From NCBI RefSeq assembly GCF_010730575.1, contig NZ_AP022614.1:2046001-2110000 (forward strand): a stretch of DNA of 64,000 nucleotides, given 5' to 3'. The DNA is from Mycobacterium parmense. GTDB taxonomy: Bacteria; Actinomycetota; Actinomycetes; Mycobacteriales; Mycobacteriaceae. Made by a program: the position numbers and the translations under genes. Positions 27,678-38,330 of this stretch are shown here, piece after piece; within the stretch, counting starts at the first letter, position 1, and each line of letters opens with the position of its first letter. Under the pieces are notes generated by a model. That model searched no databases. It saw only the letters and a program-made list of their open reading frames with translations, and was not told the origin of the DNA.

Positions 27678-27715
27678 TGCTGCCTTTCTGCCGCGAGGCA
27701 ACCGAGCGCGGCGAC

Positions 27716-28690
27716 TCAGCTGTCCGACGCCGCCTCGAGTATTTGCTGGGCCGCCAGCGCCGGCGTCAGCTCCCCGGCCTTGACCCGCCGTTCCACGTCG
27801 GCGCGGATCTTGCGCACCCGCGGGTTGGACAGCAGCCGGTCCAGGACCGTGTCGCGCACCATCTGCCAGGTCCAGTCGACCTGCTGGGCCCGCCGGCGCG
27901 CCTCGAACTCACCGGCCTCGGTCAGCACCTCGCGATGACGCTCGACGGTCTCCCACAGTTCCTTGAGGCCGGTCCCCTCGATCGCGCTCATTGTCAGAAC
28001 GGGCGGCCGCCACAGCGTGTCGCCCGGATGGATCAGCCTGATCGCCGCGGAGAGCTCACGTGCGGCCGCCTTGGCCTCCGCGACGTGTTCCCCGTCGGCC
28101 TTGTTAACCACCACGATGTCGGCCAGCTCCAGCACGCCCTTCTTGATGCCCTGCAGCTGGTCGCCGCCGCGCGCCAGGGTCAGCAGCACGAACGTGTCGA
28201 CCATGTTGGACACCGCCACCTCGGACTGGCCCACGCCGACGGTTTCGATGAGGATCACGTCGAAACCTGCGGCCTCCAGCAACACCACCGTCTCCCTGGT
28301 GGCCTTGGCCACCCCACCCAGCGTGCCCGACGTGGGCGACGGCCGGATGTAGGCGTCGGGGTGGACCGCCAGCCGCGCCATGCGCGTCTTGTCACCGAGG
28401 ATCGACCCCCCGCTGCGCGTCGACGACGGGTCGACGGCCAGCACCGCCACCTTGTGGCCCCGCTCGATCAGGTGCATGCCGAGCGCCTCGATGGACGTGG
28501 ACTTGCCCACCCCCGGCGTGCCGGTGATGCCGACGCGGTGCGCGTCCCCGGAATCGGGCTGCAACGCCAGCAGCAGCTGCTGCGCCTGCTCGTGATGGTC
28601 GGGGCGGGTGGATTCCAGCAGCGTGATGGCCCGCGGCAGCGCGGCCCGGTCGCCTGAGCGGATGGCGTCGGCCAACTCCTCGATCGTCAT
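27716..28690 (-). CDS. meaB: MeaB/ArgK G-protein chaperone of methylmalonyl-CoA mutase
   Basis: About 324 residues. Formerly called ArgK, this GTPase gates cobalamin loading and protects the mutase from inactivation. GITGTPGVGKST is the Walker A loop, LAVDPSSTRSGGSILGDKTRM the switch region, IETVGVGQSEV the Walker B/G3 block, and VVNKADGEH the guanine-specificity NKxD. It matches M. tuberculosis Rv1496 closely throughout. ATG 28690 (MTIEELADAIR) is used; an in-frame ATG at 28726 would add 12 residues. It follows mutB by 76 bp, consistent with one operon. Confidence 0.92.
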   Translation of the reverse strand: MTIEELADAIRSGDRAALPRAITLLESTRPDHHEQAQQLLLALQPDSGDAHRVGITGTPGVGKSTSIEALGMHLIERGHKVAVLAVDPSSTRSGGSILGDKTRMARLAVHPDAYIRPSPTSGTLGGVAKATRETVVLLEAAGFDVILIETVGVGQSEVAVSNMVDTFVLLTLARGGDQLQGIKKGVLELADIVVVNKADGEHVAEAKAAARELSAAIRLIHPGDTLWRPPVLTMSAIEGTGLKELWETVERHREVLTEAGEFEARRRAQQVDWTWQMVRDTVLDRLLSNPRVRKIRADVERRVKAGELTPALAAQQILEAASDS

Positions 28691-28766
28691 CTTCCCGGCC
28701 CCGCGAAAGTGCAGGTGCCGACGCATTTCCCGAGTAGCTTCGTCGGTGGTTGCACTCTCGCGTGAG

Positions 28767-31001
<2,235 letters not shown>

Positions 31002-31005
31002 GTCC

Positions 31006-32859
31006 CTAGGCTCCCAACCGGGTCAGCAGGTCCGACAGGGTCTGCACCGCATTGATCTTGGTGGTCAAGAAGTCGTCTGGCCGGGGTTCGGCGTCCCCCA
31101 CCGCTTTTTCGGGCCCGGCCAGGTACACCCTGGCCACACCGGCGTCCCGAGCGGCCCGCACGATGCCGGCGGCCTCGGCGCCGTACCGCTTGTCGGTGCC
31201 GCACATGACCGCCACCGGGGGCGCTCCCGCCGCTGCCACGGCCCCCGCGACGCTCTCGGCGTCGACCGGGCCGGGATTGACCGCCTCGATTCCGCCCGAG
31301 GCCAGCAGGTTCGCCGCGAACGTCGCCCGGATGTTGTGCTCGGCGAGCGGACCCAGTGGCAGCAACAGCACCCGCGGACGGGACCCGGTGCGCCCCAGGT
31401 ACACATCGGAGCGGTCACGCAGCGCCTCGAACTCGGCGGCATACCGCGACAGGCCGTCGGTCTGCCGCGAATCACCCTGCGGCAGAACGGGTTCGGATAG
31501 ATTAGGGAATTCGCTGACCCCGGTGACCGCGGTGCGGCGGTGCGCGATGTCGTCGGAGCGCCGCGCGGCGATCTCGGCGATCTGGTCAGCGACGTAGTCG
31601 GCGGCGTCGATGAAGCCGCCGCGGGCCTCGATCGCCTGGAACTGCTCCCACGCCCGCGCGGCCAGCTGCTCGGTGAGGTCCTCGACGAACCACGACCCCC
31701 CGGCCGGGTCGGCCACCTTGCCGACGTGCGACTCCTCCAGCAGCAGCAGTTGCGTGTTGCGCGCGATGCGGCGCGCGAAGGTGGGCGACATGCCCGGGAA
31801 TCCGCCGGGAATCAGCTCGTCGAACGGGAACACCAGCACGGTGTCGGCGCCGCCGACGCCCGCGGCGAAGGCGGCCAACGTGCCGCGCAGCATGTTCACC
31901 CACGGATCCCGCTGGGTCATCATGGGCAGCGATGTCTCGGCGTGCAGGACCGCGGCCCCGCCCGCCGGGTCGCCGACCACCTCGGCCACCCGCGCCCACA
32001 GTTGCCGCGCGGCGCGCATCTTCGCGATGGTCATGAACTGGTCGTCGGCCGCGGACAGCCGGAAGCTGATCTGCCGCAGAGCCTGACCCACCGCCATGCC
32101 GGCGTCGGTGAGCGCGCGCAGGTAGGCGACCGCGGCCGCGATGGCTCCGGCGAGCTCCCACGTCGCGTTCGCGCCCAGATTGTGGAAGGCGGGTCCGTCG
32201 ACGGTGATCGCTCGCACGCCGGGGCGCCCGGCCACGCGGGTCGCAACCGAGAGGACCTGCTCCATCGACGGGGCCGCCCGCCCGCTCAGCCGGGCGGTCA
32301 GCGGGTCGGCGCCCAGGTCGACCGAGACGGTGGCGCGCTCGCCGTCGCCGAGCCGGTCCACCAGCGCCAGCAGCCCTTCGCAGGCCGCACAGTAGTCGCC
32401 GCCCGCGTCGAGGATCACCGGCGCCAGGTCCAGATACACGCCCGCGAGCAGCTTCTCGAGATCGGCGGCCGCCACGCCGGACTCCCCCACCCGGACGAGC
32501 AGCGCGCCGACGCCGTCGGCGAGCGCGGCCAGCGTCGCCGCGTTGGCGGAGTCGCCCGACTGCGAACCGGGAAACGCCTCGACGACCTTCCAGCCGGAGC
32601 CGGCGTCGCGCAACACCTCGCCACCGCGCACGTACGGCCACTCGCCCGGCAGCGGCCGCTCCGGCAGCTCGTCGAGGGCGGTGTAGAGCGCCCGGATCGC
32701 GATTCCGTCGTACGTCGGCGTCTCCAGCAGCCGCTCGGGCTGGTCGCCGAGCGCGCCGGGTTCCTTCCCGGTGCTCTTGGCCAACACGCCCGCGACAGCG
32801 GTGCGCCAATGCGCGCGAACCCGTTCCAGGTCGTCGAGCTCGGGTACGTCAACGGACAC
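31006..32859 (-). CDS. mutA: Methylmalonyl-CoA mutase small (beta) subunit
   Basis: A 617-residue partner of MutB. It keeps the barrel fold (e.g. [33 protein letters not shown]) but its C-terminal domain lacks the cobalamin-binding DxHxxG, as expected for the non-catalytic subunit. GTG 32859 (MSVDVPEL) has a good AAGGGAG ribosome-binding site. It is the first gene of the mutA-mutB-meaB operon; the 170-bp gap to the divergent TVP38-like gene should hold both promoters. Confidence 0.95.
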   Translation of the reverse strand: MSVDVPELDDLERVRAHWRTAVAGVLAKSTGKEPGALGDQPERLLETPTYDGIAIRALYTALDELPERPLPGEWPYVRGGEVLRDAGSGWKVVEAFPGSQSGDSANAATLAALADGVGALLVRVGESGVAAADLEKLLAGVYLDLAPVILDAGGDYCAACEGLLALVDRLGDGERATVSVDLGADPLTARLSGRAAPSMEQVLSVATRVAGRPGVRAITVDGPAFHNLGANATWELAGAIAAAVAYLRALTDAGMAVGQALRQISFRLSAADDQFMTIAKMRAARQLWARVAEVVGDPAGGAAVLHAETSLPMMTQRDPWVNMLRGTLAAFAAGVGGADTVLVFPFDELIPGGFPGMSPTFARRIARNTQLLLLEESHVGKVADPAGGSWFVEDLTEQLAARAWEQFQAIEARGGFIDAADYVADQIAEIAARRSDDIAHRRTAVTGVSEFPNLSEPVLPQGDSRQTDGLSRYAAEFEALRDRSDVYLGRTGSRPRVLLLPLGPLAEHNIRATFAANLLASGGIEAVNPGPVDAESVAGAVAAAGAPPVAVMCGTDKRYGAEAAGIVRAARDAGVARVYLAGPEKAVGDAEPRPDDFLTTKINAVQTLSDLLTRLGA

Positions 32860-33029
32860 CGATTGCTCCCTTATTCAGCGTCTTGCCGGGATGCCTCTTG
32901 ACCAATGAGGCTAATTGATGGGCGCCCGGGGGAAAAAATGGCGAGGTGCGGCCATCAGGCCAGGTCCCGCGGCGAAACGCCAGCCTCGGGCAACGCCGTA
33001 TTCACCGGCGGCCCGTAACCTGGTGAGTT

Positions 33030-33800
33030 GTGACGGCGCCCGCCACCTGCAAAATCGGCCAGACTCTGCGCGAACTCGGCTCCACGATCGCAGCCACCGC
33101 GCGCCAGCTGTCGCGGTCTCGGGTCCTGTGGACAGTGGTCGGTATCACAGTGCTGCTGGCGCTGGCGTCGCTATTGCCCCTGCCCTCGCCGGTCCAGATG
33201 CGTGACTGGGCGCGGTCGTTGGGACCGTGGTTCCCGCTGGCTTTCTTCCTCACCCACATCGTCGCGACGGTGGTGCCCGTACCGCGCACGGCGTTCACGG
33301 TGGCCGCCGGCCTGCTGTTCGGCCCGGCGCTGGGCATCGCGATCGCGGTGGTCGCCAGCGCCACGAGCGCGATGATCGCGATGCTGCTGTTCCGCGCGAC
33401 GGGGTGGCGGCTGAACCGGGTCGTTCGTCACCGGTCCATCGAGACCGTGGATGCGCGCCTGCGGCAGCGGGGCTGGCTGGCCATCATGTCGCTGCGGCTC
33501 ATCCCCGCCGTGCCCTTCGCGGCGCTCAACTACGCCGCCGGCGCGTCGACCGTGCGGGTGCTGCCCTACGGGCTGGCGACCCTGGCCGGCCTGCTTCCCG
33601 GTACTGCCGCCGTGGTGATCCTCGGCGACGCCCTGACCGGCCATCCCAGTGCCCTGTTCTACCTGGCCTCGGGGATCACGAGCGCGCTGGGCCTGGGCGG
33701 GCTGGTCGTCGAGGTCCGCCACTTCGTCCGGCACCATCGCCGCACCCGGGATCCCGCGCGTGACGACGGCGCCGCCCCCGAACCGGCCGTCGTTGGCTGA
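33030..33800 (+). CDS. TVP38/TMEM64 family (DedA-like) membrane protein, Rv1491c-like
   Basis: A 256-residue integral membrane protein with about five or six helices. The family signature region FPRTAFTVAAG-type (here VPRTAFTVAAGLLFG) and RLIPAVPFAALNYAAGAS are present. VTT/DedA-type proteins are lipid scramblases or transporters; the mycobacterial member is uncharacterised. It matches M. tuberculosis Rv1491c in length and sequence. GTG 33030 gives MTAPATC, matching the ortholog start. Its 3' end overlaps the serine protease gene by 41 bp. Confidence 0.88.
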   Translation: MTAPATCKIGQTLRELGSTIAATARQLSRSRVLWTVVGITVLLALASLLPLPSPVQMRDWARSLGPWFPLAFFLTHIVATVVPVPRTAFTVAAGLLFGPALGIAIAVVASATSAMIAMLLFRATGWRLNRVVRHRSIETVDARLRQRGWLAIMSLRLIPAVPFAALNYAAGASTVRVLPYGLATLAGLLPGTAAVVILGDALTGHPSALFYLASGITSALGLGGLVVEVRHFVRHHRRTRDPARDDGAAPEPAVVG

Positions 33801-34620
33801 TCCGCCGGCGCCGCTGAGACCGCGGATCCATAGCTGGGTGCTGACGATCGCGGCGCTGTGCAGCGCCGCGGTGCTGGTGGCGGCCGCCTGCCTGCTGCGG
33901 CGGACCGCCGACCCGCCGCCGGACGAGCCGCCGCCGCCCGCCACGGCGCCGATCGACCTGCCGGTGGCCGGCGCCATCGGCCCGGGCGCGGGCATCTACG
34001 TCGACTACGAAGACGGCTCCGGCGGAATCGCCTGCACAGCCGGGTTCTTGGTGCGCACCAGCACCGGCCGGGCCGGTGTCCTGACCGCCGGCCATTGCAA
34101 TCGCCCCGGCGAGGCCAGCAAGGTGACGATGAACCTGGCGGGGATCCTCCCCTACGCGACGCTGGGCACCTTCACCGAGACGGTCGACGACGAAGCGCTT
34201 ACCGACAAGCACGACATCGGGCTGATCATGCTCGACGGCGACAACATTCCGCGGACGTCGGCCATCGGCGCCGCACTGCCGGTCTCCGGGGTCGCAAGCA
34301 ACCTCGAACTCGGCGACCAGCTGTGCAAGTTCGGCATGACCTCCAACGCGGCCGCGTGCGGGGAGGTCGTGGAGGTCACCGACAGCAAGGTGGTGTTCTT
34401 GGCGCCCGGCAAGTGCGGCGACTCCGGCGGACCGGTCTACCTCATGCGCAGCGACGGAACCGCCAGCGCGGTGGGCATCCACGTCCGCGGCGGCGACCCC
34501 AAGAACCCCAACGCCGGGTGCTCGGCCCCCGCGACGTTCTCCGTCGCCGAGCAGCTGCGGCCGTGGCTGGACAAGTGGAACCTGACCGTCGTCACCACCG
34601 CGCCGGGCGAGCCCCGCTGA
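33760..34620 (+). CDS. Membrane-anchored trypsin-like serine protease
   Basis: About 286 residues: a short Pro-rich cytoplasmic N-terminus, one hydrophobic anchor (SWVLTIAALCSAAVLVAAA, about 25-45), a Pro-rich linker and a chymotrypsin-fold domain. The full triad is visible: H112 in TAGHC, D152 in KHDIGLI and S222 in GDSGGP, with paired cysteines around them. It resembles the mycobacterial Rv1815-type secreted proteases. GTG 33760 is chosen because it places the anchor near the N-terminus; it lies within the TVP38-like gene, indicating coupled expression. It may also be processed and released. Confidence 0.82.
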   Translation: MTTAPPPNRPSLADPPAPLRPRIHSWVLTIAALCSAAVLVAAACLLRRTADPPPDEPPPPATAPIDLPVAGAIGPGAGIYVDYEDGSGGIACTAGFLVRTSTGRAGVLTAGHCNRPGEASKVTMNLAGILPYATLGTFTETVDDEALTDKHDIGLIMLDGDNIPRTSAIGAALPVSGVASNLELGDQLCKFGMTSNAAACGEVVEVTDSKVVFLAPGKCGDSGGPVYLMRSDGTASAVGIHVRGGDPKNPNAGCSAPATFSVAEQLRPWLDKWNLTVVTTAPGEPR

Positions 34621-34623
34621 CGT

Positions 34624-36108
34624 TCACGCCGTCGCGGGCAGGCTGAGCCGGAAACTCGCCCCGCCCTGGTGCGGCAGACACACCAGCTCGCCGCCGTGGG
34701 CGCGCGCCAGCGCCCGCGCGATCGCCAGCCCGAGCCCGGCGCCGCCATGGTCGCGGCCGCGCCCGGCGTCCAGGCGCACCAGCCGCTCGAAGATCCGCTC
34801 GCGCTGGTCTTCCGGGATGCCCGGGCCGGTGTCGGTGACGGTCACCTCGGCGGTGCCGTCGCGCCCGGCCAGCTCGACGGTGATCGTGCCGCCCGGCGGG
34901 GTGTACCGGCGGGCGTTGTCGAGCAGGTTGGACAGGATCTGCGCCAGCCGGGTGGGGTCGGCGTTGACGGTCAGCGCCGGCGGGCCGGTGCGGGTGACGG
35001 TGAGCTCGGGCGCCAGCATGGCGGCGCGGTCGGCCTCGGAGTCGGCGAGGCCCGCCAGGTCGAGGTCGCACAGGTCCAGCGGGAGGCCCGCATCGATGCG
35101 GCTCAGGTCCAGCATGTCGGCGACGAGCCGACCGGCGCGGCGGGCGTCCGACAGCAACAGGCTGGCCCGGCGGTACTGCGCGCGCGCCGCATCGTCGTCC
35201 TCCTGCTGGGAGGCGCTGCTGGCGAGCTGCTCGGCGGCGACCTGGATGCCGGCGATGGGGGTGCGCAGCTCGTGGGCGGCGTCGACGAGGAACCGCCGGG
35301 TTGCCGTCTCGGCGCGCTGCGCCGTGTCGGCGGCCCATTGCGCCCTGCGCTCGGAATACTCCAGCGCGTCCAGCATCCCATCGAAAGCGCTTGCTGCGCG
35401 GCCTAATTCGGTGTCGGTGCGGTCGGGGCGCAACCTTGCGCCGCGGTCGCCGGTCCTGATGTCGTTGGCCAGCGCGGTCAGCCGGTCCAACGGGCGCAGG
35501 GCCGCCCGGCTGACCGCGACCAGCAGCAGCGCCGCGACCAGCAAAGTCACCACGCCCGCGCCGATCATCAGCTGGCGCAGCTGGCGTGTCACCTGGGTGG
35601 CCTGGGTGGTGTCAGCGACCAGAATCAGCCGGGCGCCGTCGGGCAGGGGGTGGACCACGGCGGTCGCGGTGGCGTCCGGGGGCGGGCCGGGCGGCGGCAT
35701 GGGCGGCATGGGCGGCATTCCCGGCATGGGCCCCATGCCCGGCATGTGCGCCATGGGTGGGGGGCCGGGCGGGGCGAACGGCGGTGGGGGCGGTGGCGGC
35801 GGGACCACCGGCCCGGCGTCGGTGTCGGGGCTGATGCCACGGTCGCCGTAGGTCGCGCCGTCGGCGGTGACCAGCAGCGCGCGCACCCCGCCGCCGTTGA
35901 GCTCGGCGGCGATCAGATCGGGCGAGCTGCGCGCGGCGACCAGCGCGTCGGCGCGCGACGTCGCGGCGAGCAGCCGGTCGTGCAGGTTCTTGCGGGTCAG
36001 CACCCCCAGGCTGACGTCGATGGTCACCCCGAGCACGACGAGGAGCCCGGTCAGCAGCGCCAGCACCACCAGCGTGACGCGGCGCTGCAGCGACGGCGTG
36101 GCGGTCAT
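34624..36108 (-). CDS. Sensor histidine kinase with Met/Pro-rich extracytoplasmic domain
   Basis: A 494-residue kinase: TM1 about 11-32, extracytoplasmic domain 33-178, TM2 about 179-203, HAMP, HisKA with phospho-acceptor H279 in DAAHELRTPIAG, then the ATPase domain (LSNLLDNARRYTPPGG N-box, DTGPGIPEDQRERIF G1, GGAGLGLAIARA G2). The extracytoplasmic domain holds an unusual segment at 100-144 (DNA 35677-35811): eight consecutive prolines, then repeats such as MPGMGPMPGMPPMPPM with one histidine. It is co-translated with the response regulator (ATGA overlap), which it presumably phosphorylates. The repeat suggests soft-metal or wall binding, which is inference. Confidence 0.92.
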   Translation of the reverse strand: MTATPSLQRRVTLVVLALLTGLLVVLGVTIDVSLGVLTRKNLHDRLLAATSRADALVAARSSPDLIAAELNGGGVRALLVTADGATYGDRGISPDTDAGPVVPPPPPPPPFAPPGPPPMAHMPGMGPMPGMPPMPPMPPPGPPPDATATAVVHPLPDGARLILVADTTQATQVTRQLRQLMIGAGVVTLLVAALLLVAVSRAALRPLDRLTALANDIRTGDRGARLRPDRTDTELGRAASAFDGMLDALEYSERRAQWAADTAQRAETATRRFLVDAAHELRTPIAGIQVAAEQLASSASQQEDDDAARAQYRRASLLLSDARRAGRLVADMLDLSRIDAGLPLDLCDLDLAGLADSEADRAAMLAPELTVTRTGPPALTVNADPTRLAQILSNLLDNARRYTPPGGTITVELAGRDGTAEVTVTDTGPGIPEDQRERIFERLVRLDAGRGRDHGGAGLGLAIARALARAHGGELVCLPHQGGASFRLSLPATA

Positions 36109-36806
36109 GACCGCTGGGGCTGCAGGCGGTAGCCGATGCCGCGGACGGTGTGCAGGATCCGGGGCCCGTGCGCCTCGAGCTTGCGCCGCAGGCCGCTGAC
36201 GTGCACCTGCACCAGGTTGGGGTCATAGGCGTCGTAACCCCACACCGCGTTCAGGATCTGGCCGGCACTGACGATCCTGCCGCGCTGTTGCACGAGGTAG
36301 GCCAGCAGTCGCAGCTCGGTCGCCGTCAGGTCCAGGCGGTGGCCGTCGCGCGCGGCGACACCGGCCTCGGCGTCGAGCATCAGGTCGCCCAGCTGGACCA
36401 CCTGCGGCAGCCGCCCGCGCCTGCGCAGCACGGCGCCCACCCGCGACACCAGTTCGGCGAGCTCGAACGGCTTGATCACGTAGTCGTCGGCCCCGCCGTC
36501 CAGGCCGCGCAGCCGGTCCTGCAGGCCGTCGCGGGCCGTGATCAGCACGATCCCGACGTCGCCCCACTCCCGGATCACGTCGACGAGCGCGAAACCGTCG
36601 CGCCCCGGCAGCATCACGTCCAGCACCACCAGGTCGGGCCGCAGCCCGTCGAGCGCCTGCTCGAGCCCGTCGCCGTCGCAGCGCGCATCGGTGTGGTAGC
36701 CGACGTCGACGAGCGCTTCGCTGACCATCTCGCGGATGGTCTCGGAGTCCTCGACCACCAGCACCCGCGGCGTGCCCGCGCAACCGGCGTGCCGCGGGTC
36801 TGTCAT
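36105..36806 (-). CDS. OmpR/PhoB-family response regulator
   Basis: A 233-residue regulator. The receiver domain has VLVVEDSETIREM (acidic pocket), VVLDVMLPGRDG (phospho-acceptor Asp) and KPFELAEL (conserved Lys). The C-terminal winged helix has LDLTATELRLLAYLVQ and VQVHVSGLRRKLE, the DNA-recognition helix region, ending in IGYRLQPQRS. ATG 36806 fits family length; upstream in-frame codons are not conserved in kind. It is first in the operon with the kinase and diverges from the Met/Pro-rich gene at 36991, a likely target through the 184-bp shared upstream region. Confidence 0.93.
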   Translation of the reverse strand: MTDPRHAGCAGTPRVLVVEDSETIREMVSEALVDVGYHTDARCDGDGLEQALDGLRPDLVVLDVMLPGRDGFALVDVIREWGDVGIVLITARDGLQDRLRGLDGGADDYVIKPFELAELVSRVGAVLRRRGRLPQVVQLGDLMLDAEAGVAARDGHRLDLTATELRLLAYLVQQRGRIVSAGQILNAVWGYDAYDPNLVQVHVSGLRRKLEAHGPRILHTVRGIGYRLQPQRS

Positions 36807-36990
36807 GAACCCATTGTCGCCACCCGTCCTGAAACGAGCCTGAAGGTGTCGGGTCACAGGAGCCACCGGGCGGTCGGGACGTGTGTTCGTGCAGGCAAAC
36901 CCCTCCGCCGTTGACTCGAGTGACAGGCGGGACATGGCGGGCCCTGCTTCTTCAGATCCACTTCAGCTGCGGCTCCTACCGTCCGGTGAC

Positions 36991-37440
36991 ATGACCATCA
37001 ACGAGAACGACAACACGGCCAAGCCCGACCCGGCGATCCCGGCGCCGCCACCCCCGCCCGCCCCGGTCGCCCTCCAACCACCCCAGCGTCGCCGTCACTC
37101 CACCGGCGTGGTGATCGGCGCGGGGGTGGTGGGAGCGCTGGTCGGCGCGGCGGGCACCGTCGCGGCGATCGCGTTCGCCTGGATCGTCATGGCGGGACCT
37201 CCCGGTCCGCCGCCGTTCGGCCCGCCGCCGCCTCCCGGCCCGCCGCCGATGATGGCGCCGGCCTGGCATCACGGGCCGCCACCGCCGATGCCCGGGATGG
37301 CGCCGATGCCCGGGATGGCGCCTATGCCCCCGATGCCCGGGATGCCCCCGATGCCGGGCCCCATGCCGGGAGGGTTCGGGCCGCCGGGCGCCGAGCACCC
37401 GGCGCCGCCGGCGCAACCCTCGCCCCCGCCGCACATCTGA
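36991..37440 (+). CDS. Small Met/Pro-rich single-pass membrane protein
   Basis: A 149-residue protein with no family I recognise. It has an N-terminal Pro-rich cytoplasmic part, one helix (GVVIGAGVVGALVGAAGTVA, about 39-58, continuing to VMAG) and an outer tail made of GPPPP runs, a WHH pair and repeats PMPGMAPMPGMAPMPPMPGM. Methionine-x-x-methionine arrays with nearby histidines can bind Cu(I) or Ag(I) in known copper proteins. The same repeat occurs in the sensor domain of the divergent kinase, so the two probably respond to one ligand or bind each other. ATG 36991 is the first start in frame with these features. Confidence 0.72.
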   Translation: MTINENDNTAKPDPAIPAPPPPPAPVALQPPQRRRHSTGVVIGAGVVGALVGAAGTVAAIAFAWIVMAGPPGPPPFGPPPPPGPPPMMAPAWHHGPPPPMPGMAPMPGMAPMPPMPGMPPMPGPMPGGFGPPGAEHPAPPAQPSPPPHI

Positions 37441-37504
37441 CGAAAGCCCGCCGCCGTCACACCGGCGTGGCGGCGGCGGGCGTGCGACTGGGAGGATCGC
37501 GACT

Positions 37505-37987
37505 ATGCGGGGATCACTTCTGCCCAGGCTCGCGGGACGGCTGCTGCGGTCGCGCCGCCTGACGCGCGCCCCGATCTGGCTCTACAAAGCCCGGGCGGGT
37601 GCCCTGTTCGGTTCGCGCATCCTGATGCTCGAGCACGTGGGCCGCAAAACGGGCAGGCCGCGCCACGTCGTGCTCGAGGTCGTCGACCGGCCCTGCGCCG
37701 ACCGCTACGTCGTCGCCTCGGGATTCGGTCGAAAGGCCCAGTGGTTCCGCAACATCGAGGCCGACCCGCGGGTGCGTGTCTACTCGGGCGGCCACGCCCC
37801 CAGGCCGGCCGTCGCACGGGTGCTGCTCCAGGACGAGGCCGACCGGGCCCTGGCCGCCTTCCGCGCCCGTCACCCCCGGGCGTGGGAGCGCATGCGGCCG
37901 GTGCTCGAAGAGACGCTGGGCATGCCGATCACCGACAGCGGCACCCCGCTGCCGATGGTCGAGTTCAGCTGCGCTTCGGGCCCTTGA
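37505..37987 (+). CDS. F420-dependent nitroreductase/quinone reductase family protein (DUF385)
   Basis: A 160-residue protein of the deazaflavin-dependent nitroreductase (Ddn-like) family. LYKARAGALFGSRILMLEHV and GRKTGRPRHVVLEV form the first conserved block, and VVASGFGRKAQWFRNIEADP the F420-contacting loop. Family members use F420H2 to reduce quinones and support oxidative-stress defence, and some activate nitroimidazole drugs. ATG 37505 is preceded by GGGAGGA. It overlaps the convergent DoxX gene by 23 bp. Substrate unknown. Confidence 0.85.
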   Translation: MRGSLLPRLAGRLLRSRRLTRAPIWLYKARAGALFGSRILMLEHVGRKTGRPRHVVLEVVDRPCADRYVVASGFGRKAQWFRNIEADPRVRVYSGGHAPRPAVARVLLQDEADRALAAFRARHPRAWERMRPVLEETLGMPITDSGTPLPMVEFSCASGP

Positions 37988-38321
37988 CGGTCATCACGGC
38001 GAACGTGGCCAGAAAGGCCGCCGCCGGAACGACGTTGACGAACTTGTCGTGCGCGCGCACGTGGGCGCCGACGGCCAGCACGAAGTACAGGGTCAGCATG
38101 GCCGTGGTCAGCCGGGCCAACGCGGGGAACCAGGTGACCGATAGCAGACCGACCGCGGCCGCCGCCTTCACCACCGGCAGGATCTGCCGGACGTTGGCCG
38201 GGACCTCGAGGTCGTCGAGGACCTTTTTGATGGGAGCCACCTGCACGGCGCACGCCACCGCGTCGATGGCGTGAAACGCGGCGAGCCCGGCATAAGTCTT
38301 CGGCGACGTCAACGCAGTCAT
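37965..38321 (-). CDS. DoxX-like small membrane protein
   Basis: 118 residues with about four hydrophobic segments, including YAGLAAFHAIDAVACAVQ, ILPVVKAAAAVGLLSVTW and LTTAMLTLYFVLAVGAHV. Length and topology match the DoxX family. In M. tuberculosis a DoxX protein takes part in a membrane redox complex with superoxide dismutase and a thiosulfate sulfurtransferase. Its neighbour here is an F420-type reductase on the other strand. It sits 9 bp downstream of the SPFH gene, so may be co-transcribed with it. Confidence 0.75.
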   Translation of the reverse strand: MTALTSPKTYAGLAAFHAIDAVACAVQVAPIKKVLDDLEVPANVRQILPVVKAAAAVGLLSVTWFPALARLTTAMLTLYFVLAVGAHVRAHDKFVNVVPAAAFLATFAVMTVKGPKRS

Positions 38322-38330
38322 GGGTTGATC

